Shown: piece by piece, positions 24,880 to 31,838 of the stretch | Layout: the number at the start of each line of letters is the position of its first letter | Position numbering within the stretch: position 1 is the first letter of the stretch | Assembly (NCBI RefSeq): GCF_014650695.1 | Contig: NZ_BMVL01000017.1 | Location: 80,877-144,876, forward strand | Origin: Streptomyces avidinii | Lineage (GTDB): Bacteria > Actinomycetota > Actinomycetes > Streptomycetales > Streptomycetaceae | Direction: 5' to 3' | Length of the DNA: 64,000 nucleotides | The notes under the pieces: generated by a model | Database searches by the model: none | What the model saw: the letters and a program-made list of their open reading frames with translations, nothing else | What the model was told of the DNA's origin: nothing | Position numbers and translations under genes: made by a program

Positions 24880-26181
24880 TCAGGCCTTGGTGTTCTCCGC
24901 CTCCATCGCCGCGATCTCCTCGTCCGACTCGCGCCCCGGGGTGGGGATGTCGAACTTCGTGATCGCGAAGCGGAAGATCACGTAGTAGACGACCGCGAAG
25001 GCGAGGCCGATCGGAATGATCATCCAGGGCTTCGTCGCCAGGCTCCAGTTGATGACGTAGTCGATCAGTCCGGCCGAGAAGCTGAAGCCGTCATGGACGC
25101 CCAGCCCCCACGTCACCGCCATCGAGACGCCGGTCAGCAGTGCATGGATCGCGTACAGCGCGGGCGCCACGAAGAGGAAGGAGTACTCCAGCGGTTCGGT
25201 GATGCCCGTGACGAACGAGGTCAGGGCCACCGACAGCATCAGACCGCCCACCTCCTTGCGCCGCTGCGGCTTCGCGCAGTGCGTGATCGCCAGGGCCGCC
25301 GCAGGCAGGGCGAACATCATGATCGGGAAGAAGCCGGAGAGGAACTGCCCGGCGTTCGGATCGCCCGCCAGGAACATCGGGATGTCACCGTGCACGACCT
25401 GCCCGTCCGGTTTGGTGAAGCTGCCGAACTGGAACCACACCGGCACGTTCAGGAACTGGTGCAGGCCGATCACCAGCAACGCCCGGTTCGCGACGCCGAA
25501 GACGCCTGAACCCCAGGAGCCCAGGCCGACCAGCCAGTCGGAGAAGCTCTCCAGCCCGTCGCCGATCGGCGGCCAGATCCACAGGCAGAGCACGGCGAAG
25601 GCGATCGCGACGAAGGTCATGATGATCGGGACCAGTCGGCGGCCGTTGAAGAAGCCGAGCCAGTCCACCAGCTTGACCCGGTGGTAGCGCTGCCAGAACC
25701 AGGCGGCCAGCAGGCCCATGACGATGCCGCCGAACACCCCCGGATTCTGGAAGGTGTACTCGGCGAAGGTGTCGTCCGGCCCCAGGCAGCCGCCCCCGAT
25801 GTCCTTCGTCCCCGTGGGGCAGGGGGTGGGGAAGATCCGCAGCACGCTCCGGTAGACGAGGAAGCCGACCACCGCGGCCAGGGCCGTCGACCCGTCCGCC
25901 TTCTTGGCCATGCCGATCGCGACGCCCACGCAGAACAGGAGCGGCAGGCCGAGGTCCGCGTTGAGCAGCGCGCCACCGGCGGCGGCCATGACCTTGGCGA
26001 CGTCCGTCCAGCCCAGGCCTTCCGCGCCGAACATGTCGGGCTGGCCGAAGCGGTTGAGGATGCCGGCCGCGGGGAGGACGGCGATCGGTAGCTGAAGGCT
26101 CCGGCCCATCTTCTGCAACGACTGGAACAGGCTGTTCCGCCAATTCGGTTGCGGCACTGCGGCGGCGCTGGTCGCGCTCAT
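24880..26181 (-). CDS. nagE1: PTS EIIC permease (NagE1 paralogue)
   Basis: The 433-residue paralogue of NagE2, with the same architecture (LPIAVLPAAGILNRFGQPDMF, NPGVFGGIVMGLLAAWFWQ, GITEPLEYSFLFVAP, tail DIPTPGRESDEEIAAME). It differs by an insertion of about 15 residues between TM segments (TPCPTGTKDIGGGCLGPDD). AGGAGG precedes ATG 26181. A near-perfect dre lies 51 bases upstream in the divergent gap to nagF. Substrate is probably GlcNAc or a related aminosugar. Confidence 0.9.
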   Translation of the reverse strand: MSATSAAAVPQPNWRNSLFQSLQKMGRSLQLPIAVLPAAGILNRFGQPDMFGAEGLGWTDVAKVMAAAGGALLNADLGLPLLFCVGVAIGMAKKADGSTALAAVVGFLVYRSVLRIFPTPCPTGTKDIGGGCLGPDDTFAEYTFQNPGVFGGIVMGLLAAWFWQRYHRVKLVDWLGFFNGRRLVPIIMTFVAIAFAVLCLWIWPPIGDGLESFSDWLVGLGSWGSGVFGVANRALLVIGLHQFLNVPVWFQFGSFTKPDGQVVHGDIPMFLAGDPNAGQFLSGFFPIMMFALPAAALAITHCAKPQRRKEVGGLMLSVALTSFVTGITEPLEYSFLFVAPALYAIHALLTGVSMAVTWGLGVHDGFSFSAGLIDYVINWSLATKPWMIIPIGLAFAVVYYVIFRFAITKFDIPTPGRESDEEIAAMEAENTKA

Positions 26182-26231
26182 CGGTGTCCTCCTGACCGGC
26201 CCGTTTTTGGCTGCCGCAACACTTACGGCAC

Positions 26232-26247
26232 ACTGGTGTAGACCAGT
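26232..26247. promoter_or_regulatory. dre (DasR-responsive element) between nagE1 and nagF
   Basis: ACTGGTGTAGACCAGT differs from a perfect 16-bp dre palindrome at one position. It is placed to control both the divergent nagE1 (start 26181) and nagF (start 26409). Confidence 0.9.
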
Positions 26248-26408
26248 TGTGGGTAGGTTGCTGCTGATCGTCATCATTCGGCAGGGACCGGACACGCGCC
26301 CGCGTAGATGGGCCAACCGTGCGTTACCGTGACAATGCGGACCGCGCAGGTGGGTATCCATGTTCCGGCCGCTGAGACTCGTTCTTCGCATCACTCAGGG
26401 AGAAACAC

Positions 26409-26642
26409 ATGGCCACCAAGGCTGAGAAGATCGTCGCCGGGCTCGGCGGCATCGACAACATCGAAGAGGTCGAAGGCTGCATCACCCGCCTGCGCACCGA
26501 GGTCAAGGACCCCGGCCTCGTCGACGAAGTCGCACTCAAGGCCGCCGGCGCCCACGGCGTCGTCAAGATGGGCACCGCGATCCAGGTCGTCATCGGCACC
26601 GACGCCGACCCGATCGCCGCCGACATCGAAGACATGATGTGA
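26409..26642 (+). CDS. nagF: PTS EIIB component for N-acetylglucosamine (NagF)
   Basis: A 77-residue cytoplasmic IIB protein that passes phosphate from IIA to the sugar entering through NagE1/NagE2. The phosphorylated residue is Cys24 in EEVEGCITRLRTEVKD, the glucose-family signature. Its free-standing state matches the IIC genes, which lack IIB domains. GGGAG ribosome site; dre upstream. Confidence 0.93.
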   Translation: MATKAEKIVAGLGGIDNIEEVEGCITRLRTEVKDPGLVDEVALKAAGAHGVVKMGTAIQVVIGTDADPIAADIEDMM

Positions 26643-26684
26643 TCCGGACTCCCTAGTCCGGGCCTCGCGCCCCACACCACAGCG

Positions 26685-26715
26685 GACCCCGTCCCGGAAG
26701 CACCCGGACGGGGTC
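26685..26715 (+). terminator. Hairpin terminator after nagF
   Basis: GACCCCGTC and GACGGGGTC pair over 9-10 bp, followed by TTCG on the plus strand, 43 bases after the nagF stop. Confidence 0.65.
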
Positions 26716-26749
26716 TTCGCGTTCCACCGCACCGACTAGGCTCGGAGCC

Positions 26750-27475
<726 letters not shown>

Positions 27476-27578
27476 GGCAACCGCCGGGCCCGGCCCGGCG
27501 TCCAGGAAGATACGGGCGCACGGTTTCAGAGCCGTGCGCCCGTCCTCGTAGCGTCCAAGCCCTCAGGGGGAGAACCGC

Positions 27579-27959
27579 ATGAAGCTCCGCATAGCGGCCG
27601 TAGCCGTGGCCGTCGTACTCACCGTCCCGGCCCTGTCCGCGTGCGACGCGATCTCCACGGCGATGGACTGCGCGAACACGGCCGTGGCCATCACGGACGG
27701 CGCAAACGACCTCCAGCAGGCCGTCTCCCAGGCGGGCAACAGCCCCCAGGACGCCAAGAACGCGCTCGACCGGATCGAGGCGAACCTCAAGAAGATCGGC
27801 GACCAGACGGACAACGCCGACCTCGGCAAGGCCATCGACTCGATGAACACGGCCGTGAAGAACGTCCGCACCTCCATCGAGAGCGGCAACACCGTTCCGG
27901 ACATCCAGCCGGTCGCGGACGCGGCCAGCGAGATCTCCAAGGTCTGCACCCCGGGATAA
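27579..27959 (+). CDS. Small lipoprotein, unknown function
   Basis: A 126-residue precursor. It has a lipoprotein signal peptide (MKLRIAAVAVAVVLTVPALSAC) with lipobox LSAC and Cys22 as the acylation site. The mature part is helical and acidic (ANDLQQAVSQAGNSPQDAKN, IEANLKKIGDQTDNADLGKA) and ends in a second Cys. Good GGGGGAGAA ribosome site. It ends 7 bases before rdgB, so it is probably cotranscribed with rph and rdgB. I recognise no domain. Confidence 0.82.
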   Translation: MKLRIAAVAVAVVLTVPALSACDAISTAMDCANTAVAITDGANDLQQAVSQAGNSPQDAKNALDRIEANLKKIGDQTDNADLGKAIDSMNTAVKNVRTSIESGNTVPDIQPVADAASEISKVCTPG

Positions 27960-27966
27960 TGGGGGC

Positions 27967-28581
27967 ATGACCTCGACGCCCAGCCGCCTCATCCTGGCCA
28001 CCCGCAACGCGGGCAAAGTCTCCGAACTCCGCGCGATCCTGTCCGACGCCGGCCTGCCGCACGAGCTGGTCGGCGCGGACGCGTACCCGGAGATCCCGGA
28101 CGTCAAGGAGACCGGCGTCACCTTCGCCGAGAACGCCCTCCTCAAGGCCCACGCCCTCGCGCAGGCCACCGGGCTCCCGGCGGTCGCCGACGACTCCGGC
28201 CTCTGCGTGGACGTCCTGCACGGCGCCCCCGGCATCTTCTCGGCGCGCTGGGTCGGCACCCACGGCGACGACAAGGCCAACCTGGACCTGCTGCTGGCCC
28301 AGCTCGGGGACATCGCCGACGAGAACCGCGGGGCCCACTTCGCGTGCGCGGCGGCCCTGGCCCTGCCGGACGGCACCGAACGCGTCGTCGAGGGCCGCCT
28401 CCTGGGCACCCTCCGCCACACCCCGTCCGGCACAGGCGGCTTCGGCTACGACCCGATCCTCCAGCCGCAGGGCGACACCCGCACGTGCGCGGAGCTGACG
28501 GCGGCGGAGAAGAACGCCATCTCCCACCGCGGCCAGGCCTTCCGCGCCCTGGTCCCCTTCGTCCGCGCCCTCCTGGGCTGA
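27967..28581 (+). CDS. rdgB: XTP/dITP pyrophosphatase (RdgB/HAM1)
   Basis: A house-cleaning enzyme of 204 residues that hydrolyses ITP, dITP and XTP to monophosphates. Key segments: LILATRNAGKVSELRAIL (substrate loop), ETGVTFAENALLKA, ADDSGLCVDVLHGAPGIFSARW (metal and base site), and GTGGFGYDPILQP. Start ATG 27967 with GGGGG. It is followed by a very long hairpin terminator. Confidence 0.95.
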   Translation: MTSTPSRLILATRNAGKVSELRAILSDAGLPHELVGADAYPEIPDVKETGVTFAENALLKAHALAQATGLPAVADDSGLCVDVLHGAPGIFSARWVGTHGDDKANLDLLLAQLGDIADENRGAHFACAAALALPDGTERVVEGRLLGTLRHTPSGTGGFGYDPILQPQGDTRTCAELTAAEKNAISHRGQAFRALVPFVRALLG

Positions 28582-28583
28582 CG

Positions 28584-28628
28584 CAACAGGGCCTGGCCTC
28601 CCGAGTCTCGGGAGGCCAGGCCCTGTTG
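28584..28628. terminator. 22-bp perfect inverted repeat after rdgB
   Basis: The arms begin CAACAGGGCCTGGCCTCCCG and end CGGGAGGCCAGGCCCTGTTG, exact over 22 bp around one central base. It lies between the rdgB stop and the 3' end of the convergent tRNA gene, so it may serve both. Confidence 0.85.
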
Positions 28629-28635
28629 TACTGGG

Positions 28636-28708
28636 TACGCCCGGTCGGATTCGAACCGACATACATGGCCACCTAAAGACCACCGCTCAGCCGTTGGCGT
28701 ACGGGCGC
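28636..28708 (-). tRNA. tRNA with anticodon UAG (Leu codon CUA), short variable arm
   Basis: A 73-nt cloverleaf can be drawn. The acceptor is GCGCCCG with CGGGCGT (G1-U72 pair) and discriminator A73. The D-stem CGC/GCG has GG in its loop, the anticodon stem TGGTC/GGCCA encloses loop TTTAGGT, there is a 5-nt variable loop TGTAT, and the T-arm is GTCGG-TTCGAAT-CCGAC. The anticodon is UAG, and the 7-nt loop is that of tRNA-Leu(UAG), but normal bacterial tRNA-Leu has a long variable arm, absent here. CCA is not encoded (ACCC follows). It could be a noncanonical or decayed tRNA-Leu. Confidence 0.8.
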
Positions 28709-28755
28709 GCGCCAGAGACACTGTACTGCGCGTCGCGCCATGCACGGGAGCGGAT

Positions 28756-29274
28756 TCAGTGGCTGCGGAGGCCTCCCCGACACCAGGTGTTGGTGATCGC
28801 GTGGCAGTTGGGGCACAGCAGCCGCAGGTTCTCCCGGCGGTCATCGCTCCAGTCTCCATTCACATGGTCGATCTCCAAGGTCATGGGTTGCCCGCCCCAC
28901 TCGGGCGGCGTTCCGCACATGTCGCAGAGCTCCGGAACCCCGACCTGGCGCAGCGCCCGCCGCAGCAGGTGCGTACGTGTTCGCCGCTTGCCGTCATGTT
29001 TGATCAGGATTTCCGACGCGGGCCTCATCGGCACGGTCCCCGGCTTGCCGCGCCGATGAGCTTGCCCGAGGAAGTGCGAAGTGGAGAGGCCCTCCTCGGC
29101 GATCCGCTGTTTCAGCGCCTTGTGTTGGGTCCCGGACAGGGAGAGGTCCAGGCGCCGGAGGACCTCCGCCAGCGAGTGCGAGGATGCGACCGCCTCACGC
29201 AGCGCCTCCCGGCCCGGCCTGGCCGGGCGCCTGTAGGCCCGGCGTTCGCGCGTACGGCGTTCTTCGGTGCTCAT
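28756..29274 (-). CDS. HNH nuclease-like protein (second of a tandem pair)
   Basis: A 172-residue protein. The N-terminal 80 residues are basic and contain a short helical repeat (REALREAVASSHSLAEVLRRLDL). The C-terminus is a zinc-ribbon HNH domain: ELCDMCGTPPEWGGQPMTLE, IDHVNGDWSDDRRENLRLLC, PNCHAIT. The start overlaps the preceding HNH gene by four bases (ATGA). The two proteins share the same layout, so the pair arose by tandem duplication. Such free-standing HNH proteins occur in phages and actinomycete genomes; the target is unknown. Confidence 0.82.
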   Translation of the reverse strand: MSTEERRTRERRAYRRPARPGREALREAVASSHSLAEVLRRLDLSLSGTQHKALKQRIAEEGLSTSHFLGQAHRRGKPGTVPMRPASEILIKHDGKRRTRTHLLRRALRQVGVPELCDMCGTPPEWGGQPMTLEIDHVNGDWSDDRRENLRLLCPNCHAITNTWCRGGLRSH

Positions 29275-29918
29275 CGACGGCGCCGCCCCTTCGCGCGGCC
29301 GCGGTATGTGTCGGTGGCCGAGTGGCAGTTGGGGCAGAGCAGGCGCAGATTCTCGGGCAGGTTGTTCCGCCAGTCGCCGTCCACGTGGTCCACCTCCAGC
29401 GGCAGCGGGCGGCCCCGCCAGGTCGGAGGTGTGCCGCACATCCGGCACACCTCGGGCACTCCCAGCGCGGCCAGTGCCCGCTTCAGCTGCTCGCTCTGTG
29501 CGCGCCGGGCATGGGGGCCGTGCTGCTTGACCAGCAGGCTCTCCGGGCTGCGCCGGGTCTTGGGGCGTCCTGCGGACGAGGGCAGCTCGAAATGGGAGGT
29601 GTCTATGTCGAATGCCTTGACCCGCCTGCTGATGTGCGTGTGGTGGCCACCCACGACCTCGAGGCCGAGGTGCCGCAGAACCTGGCACATGTTCGTCGAA
29701 TCGGCGACTGCCGCCGTCAGGATCTCCTTCGTCCACTTGACGGCATCCGGCCGCTCGAAGTGTGACGTGTCCACGCCCAGCTTCCGCATGCGGTCGTGGA
29801 GATAGCGCCGCGATCGGCCCTTCGGGTCGACCCCCAGCTTCTCCAGTGCCTCCGACAGCGAGCGCGACGTGCGCGCCGCCTCCGTGAGGCGTTCCTTCGT
29901 GTACGGGCTGATCGGCAC
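29271..29918 (-). CDS. HNH nuclease-like protein (first of a tandem pair)
   Basis: A 215-residue protein. The start was chosen at GTG 29918 (MPISPYTKERL), where GAGGGGG gives a strong ribosome site; a GTG 14 codons upstream is possible. Two repeats of a DNA-binding-like unit (KERLTEAARTSRSLSEALEKLGV and KEILTAAVADSTNMCQVLRHLGL), each followed by a D.SHF motif, precede a C-terminal HNH zinc domain (EVCRMCGTPPTWRGRPLPLE, VDHVDGDWRNNLPENLRLLC, PNCHSAT). The CxxC/CxxC zinc pair and the DH-N-H active site are intact. The repeats suggest modular sequence recognition. Confidence 0.82.
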   Translation of the reverse strand: MPISPYTKERLTEAARTSRSLSEALEKLGVDPKGRSRRYLHDRMRKLGVDTSHFERPDAVKWTKEILTAAVADSTNMCQVLRHLGLEVVGGHHTHISRRVKAFDIDTSHFELPSSAGRPKTRRSPESLLVKQHGPHARRAQSEQLKRALAALGVPEVCRMCGTPPTWRGRPLPLEVDHVDGDWRNNLPENLRLLCPNCHSATDTYRGRAKGRRRR

Positions 29919-30003
29919 CCCGGCCCCCTCCGTTCCGACCACGCGTTCGTGGCCTCGCACGGATCAACGAACCGATATACGGGTAGTTACGTCCGATAAG
30001 CGG

Positions 30004-30034
30004 AACGGCCCGCACCGGGTGGGTGCGGGCCGTT
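30004..30034 (-). terminator. Hairpin terminator after bcp
   Basis: AACGGCCCGCACC and GGTGCGGGCCGTT are perfect 13-bp inverted repeats with a 5-nt loop, just past the bcp stop and upstream of the HNH genes. Confidence 0.75.
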
Positions 30035-30055
30035 GCTTCCGGTGGCGGGGTGGGG

Positions 30056-30523
30056 TCAGAGGCCCAGGTCTTTGATGATCTTCGCTACGTGGCCCGTCGC
30101 CTTGACGTTGTAGAAGGCGTGCTCGACCTTGCCGTCCTCGCCGACGACCACCGTGGAGCGGATGACCCCGGTGACCGTCTTCCCGTACAGCTTCTTCTCG
30201 CCGTACGCGCCGTAGGCCGTCAGCGTCTCCTTCTCCGGGTCGCTGACCAGGGTGACCTTCAGGTCCTCCTTCTCGCGGAACTTCGCCAGCTTCTCCGGCT
30301 TGTCCGGGGACACGCCGATGACGTCGTAGCCGTGTCCCGTCAGGAAGGACAGGTTGTCCGTGAAGTCGCAGGCCTGCTTCGTGCAGCCCGGCGTCAGTGC
30401 GGACGGGTAGAAGTAGACGATCACCTTGCGGCCCTTGTGGTCGGCGAGCGAGACCTCGTTGCCGTCCGCGTCGGGCAGGGTGAAGGCGGGGGCGGTGTCG
30501 CCCGGCTGGAGCCGCTCGCTCAT
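30056..30523 (-). CDS. bcp: Thioredoxin-dependent peroxiredoxin (Bcp/PrxQ)
   Basis: A 155-residue thiol peroxidase that reduces hydroperoxides in the cytoplasm. The peroxidatic Cys is in YFYPSALTPGCTKQACDFTD, with the resolving Cys five residues later (CxxxxC), the atypical 2-Cys PrxQ arrangement. Other signatures are GDTAPAFTLPDADG and DPEKETLTAYGAYGEKKLYG. GAGGAGA precedes ATG 30523. It is divergent from the DUF3618 gene. Confidence 0.95.
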   Translation of the reverse strand: MSERLQPGDTAPAFTLPDADGNEVSLADHKGRKVIVYFYPSALTPGCTKQACDFTDNLSFLTGHGYDVIGVSPDKPEKLAKFREKEDLKVTLVSDPEKETLTAYGAYGEKKLYGKTVTGVIRSTVVVGEDGKVEHAFYNVKATGHVAKIIKDLGL

Positions 30524-30628
30524 CGTTGACACTCTCCTCGGGAGGGGATCGGTATGCCATGAGACTAAGCTGACAGACTGTTCATGGCGGACTACGCCCC
30601 ACAGGACCACGACGACGGAGGCAGCGCG

Positions 30629-30949
30629 GTGTCGGAAGCCAGGACCCCCGCACAGATCGAGGCGGATATCGTCCGCCGCCGCGAGCAGCTCGCCGAGACG
30701 CTCGACGAGATCGGTGTGCGCATGCACCCGAAGACGATCATCGGGGATGCGAAGGCACGGGTCGCCTCGACCGTCGACCACACCGCCGGGCGGGCCTTCG
30801 CCACGGTGAACCGAATCGTGACCGATCTGAAGGACGGCCTGCGGCACGACGACGGGGCTCCGCGCGTCGACCGGATCGTGCCCGTCGCCCTGGTCGCGGT
30901 GGGCCTGGTCGGGCTGCTCGTGGTGTCGGCGCGCCGCAGGCGCGGATGA
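30629..30949 (+). CDS. DUF3618 membrane protein
   Basis: A 106-residue protein with the DUF3618 N-terminal motif RTPAQIEADIVRRREQLAET and LDEIGVRMHPKTIIGDAKAR, an amphipathic middle, and one C-terminal membrane helix (VALVAVGLVGLLVVSA) ending in RRRRG. GTG 30629 has GGAGG at ideal spacing; ATG 30584 adds 15 acidic residues and is the alternative start. Unknown function, probably envelope-associated. Confidence 0.8.
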   Translation: MSEARTPAQIEADIVRRREQLAETLDEIGVRMHPKTIIGDAKARVASTVDHTAGRAFATVNRIVTDLKDGLRHDDGAPRVDRIVPVALVAVGLVGLLVVSARRRRG

Positions 30950-30992
30950 CCCTGAGCGGTACGGGGCGGGTACGGACAGGTAGGTTCGGGGC

Positions 30993-31334
30993 GTGAGCGA
31001 GAACACCACCCACGACAAGCTGCCCATCCGCATGCTGCACGACCGCGTGCTCGTGAAGTCCGACCTGCCGGAGGGCGAGCGCCGTTCGGGCGGCGGCATC
31101 CTGATTCCGGCGACGGCCGCGGTGGGCAAGCGGCTCGCCTGGGCCGAGGTGGTCGCGGTCGGCCAGAACGTACGGACGGTCGAGCCCGGCGACCGGGTGC
31201 TGTACGACCCCGAGGAGCGTGCCGAGGTCGAGGTGCGGGGAGCGACGTACGTGCTGATGCGCGAGCGGGACCTGCACGCCGTGGCCGCGGAGCGGCTGGA
31301 GGGGTCGGAGGACTCGACGGGGCTGTACCTGTAG
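30993..31334 (+). CDS. GroES-like (Cpn10 fold) protein
   Basis: A 113-residue protein of the chaperonin-10 family: IRMLHDRVLVKSDLPEGERR, SGGGILIPATA, GKRLAWAEVVAVGQNVRTVE, PGDRVLYDPEERAEV. It has no adjacent groEL, and the mobile loop (RRSGGGILIP) resembles but is not identical to true GroES. It is likely an accessory co-chaperonin-like protein, common as a second copy in streptomycetes. GTG start 30993. Confidence 0.85.
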   Translation: MSENTTHDKLPIRMLHDRVLVKSDLPEGERRSGGGILIPATAAVGKRLAWAEVVAVGQNVRTVEPGDRVLYDPEERAEVEVRGATYVLMRERDLHAVAAERLEGSEDSTGLYL

Positions 31335-31428
31335 GTCTGCCGGGTCTGCGGTTCTCAAGAGGCGGCGAAGGGGCTGGTGGCGCAGGTCACCGGCCCTTTC
31401 GGCCGCCTTTTGCTACGGTGGAGGAGAA

Positions 31429-31468
31429 CCCGACGAGACGCGCCGTACCGGGTACGACAAGACGACGC
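31429..31468 (+). promoter_or_regulatory. Guanidine-III riboswitch (ykkC-III)
   Basis: The core matches the ykkC-III consensus: CCCG-ACGAG, GCGCCGUAC, CGGG, then GACAAGACG-ACGC. The P1 arms here are CCCG/CGGG, whereas in the remembered Thermobifida structure they are CCGG/CCGG, a compensatory change that keeps pairing. The pseudoknot arms GCGCCGU and ACGACGC pair with one mismatch. It ends about 34 bases before the ATG of an SMR exporter, with GGAGG between, so guanidine binding would probably free translation initiation. Confidence 0.9.
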
Positions 31469-31502
31469 ACCCCGTATCGCTCGATGTCTCGGAGGTGCCG
31501 TC

Positions 31503-31823
31503 ATGGCATGGGTTCTTCTTCTCGTCGCCGGTCTGATCGAGGTCGCCTGGTCGATCGGCATGAAGTTCACCGAAGGTTTCACCCGGCTGTGGCCCAGTGT
31601 GTTCACGGGTGCCGGGATCGTCGCGAGCATGGTGCTGCTGTCCTACGCCGCGAAGACCCTGCCCATCGGCACGGCGTACGGGGTGTGGGTGGGCATCGGT
31701 GCCGCCGGTGCGGCGGTGCTCGGTATGGCGGTGCTGGGGGAGCCCGTCACCGCCGCCCGGATCTTCTTCATCTGTCTGCTGCTGGTCGCCGTCGTGGGGC
31801 TGAAGGTGACCTCCGGTCACTGA
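31503..31823 (+). CDS. sugE: SMR-family guanidinium exporter (Gdx/SugE type)
   Basis: A 106-residue protein with four membrane helices: AWVLLLVAGLIEVAWSIGMK with the conserved membrane Glu13, ASMVLLSYAAKTLPIGTAYG, VWVGIGAAGAAVLGMAVLGE and a last helix ending VGLKVTSGH. The WSIGMKFTEGFTRLWPS stretch is Gdx-like rather than EmrE-like. The preceding guanidine-III riboswitch fixes the substrate: export of guanidinium against protons. GGAGG before ATG 31503. Confidence 0.93.
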   Translation: MAWVLLLVAGLIEVAWSIGMKFTEGFTRLWPSVFTGAGIVASMVLLSYAAKTLPIGTAYGVWVGIGAAGAAVLGMAVLGEPVTAARIFFICLLLVAVVGLKVTSGH

Positions 31824-31838
31824 CCTGCGCCGGCCGGT

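Noticed and set aside
28584..28628. Possible attachment site next to the tRNA
   Set aside because: The sequence is a symmetric hairpin typical of a terminator. No second copy and no integrase gene were seen in the window.
28636..28708. Reading the UAG tRNA as an amber suppressor
   Set aside because: The anticodon is 5'-UAG-3', which pairs with CUA (Leu). An amber suppressor would need anticodon CUA.
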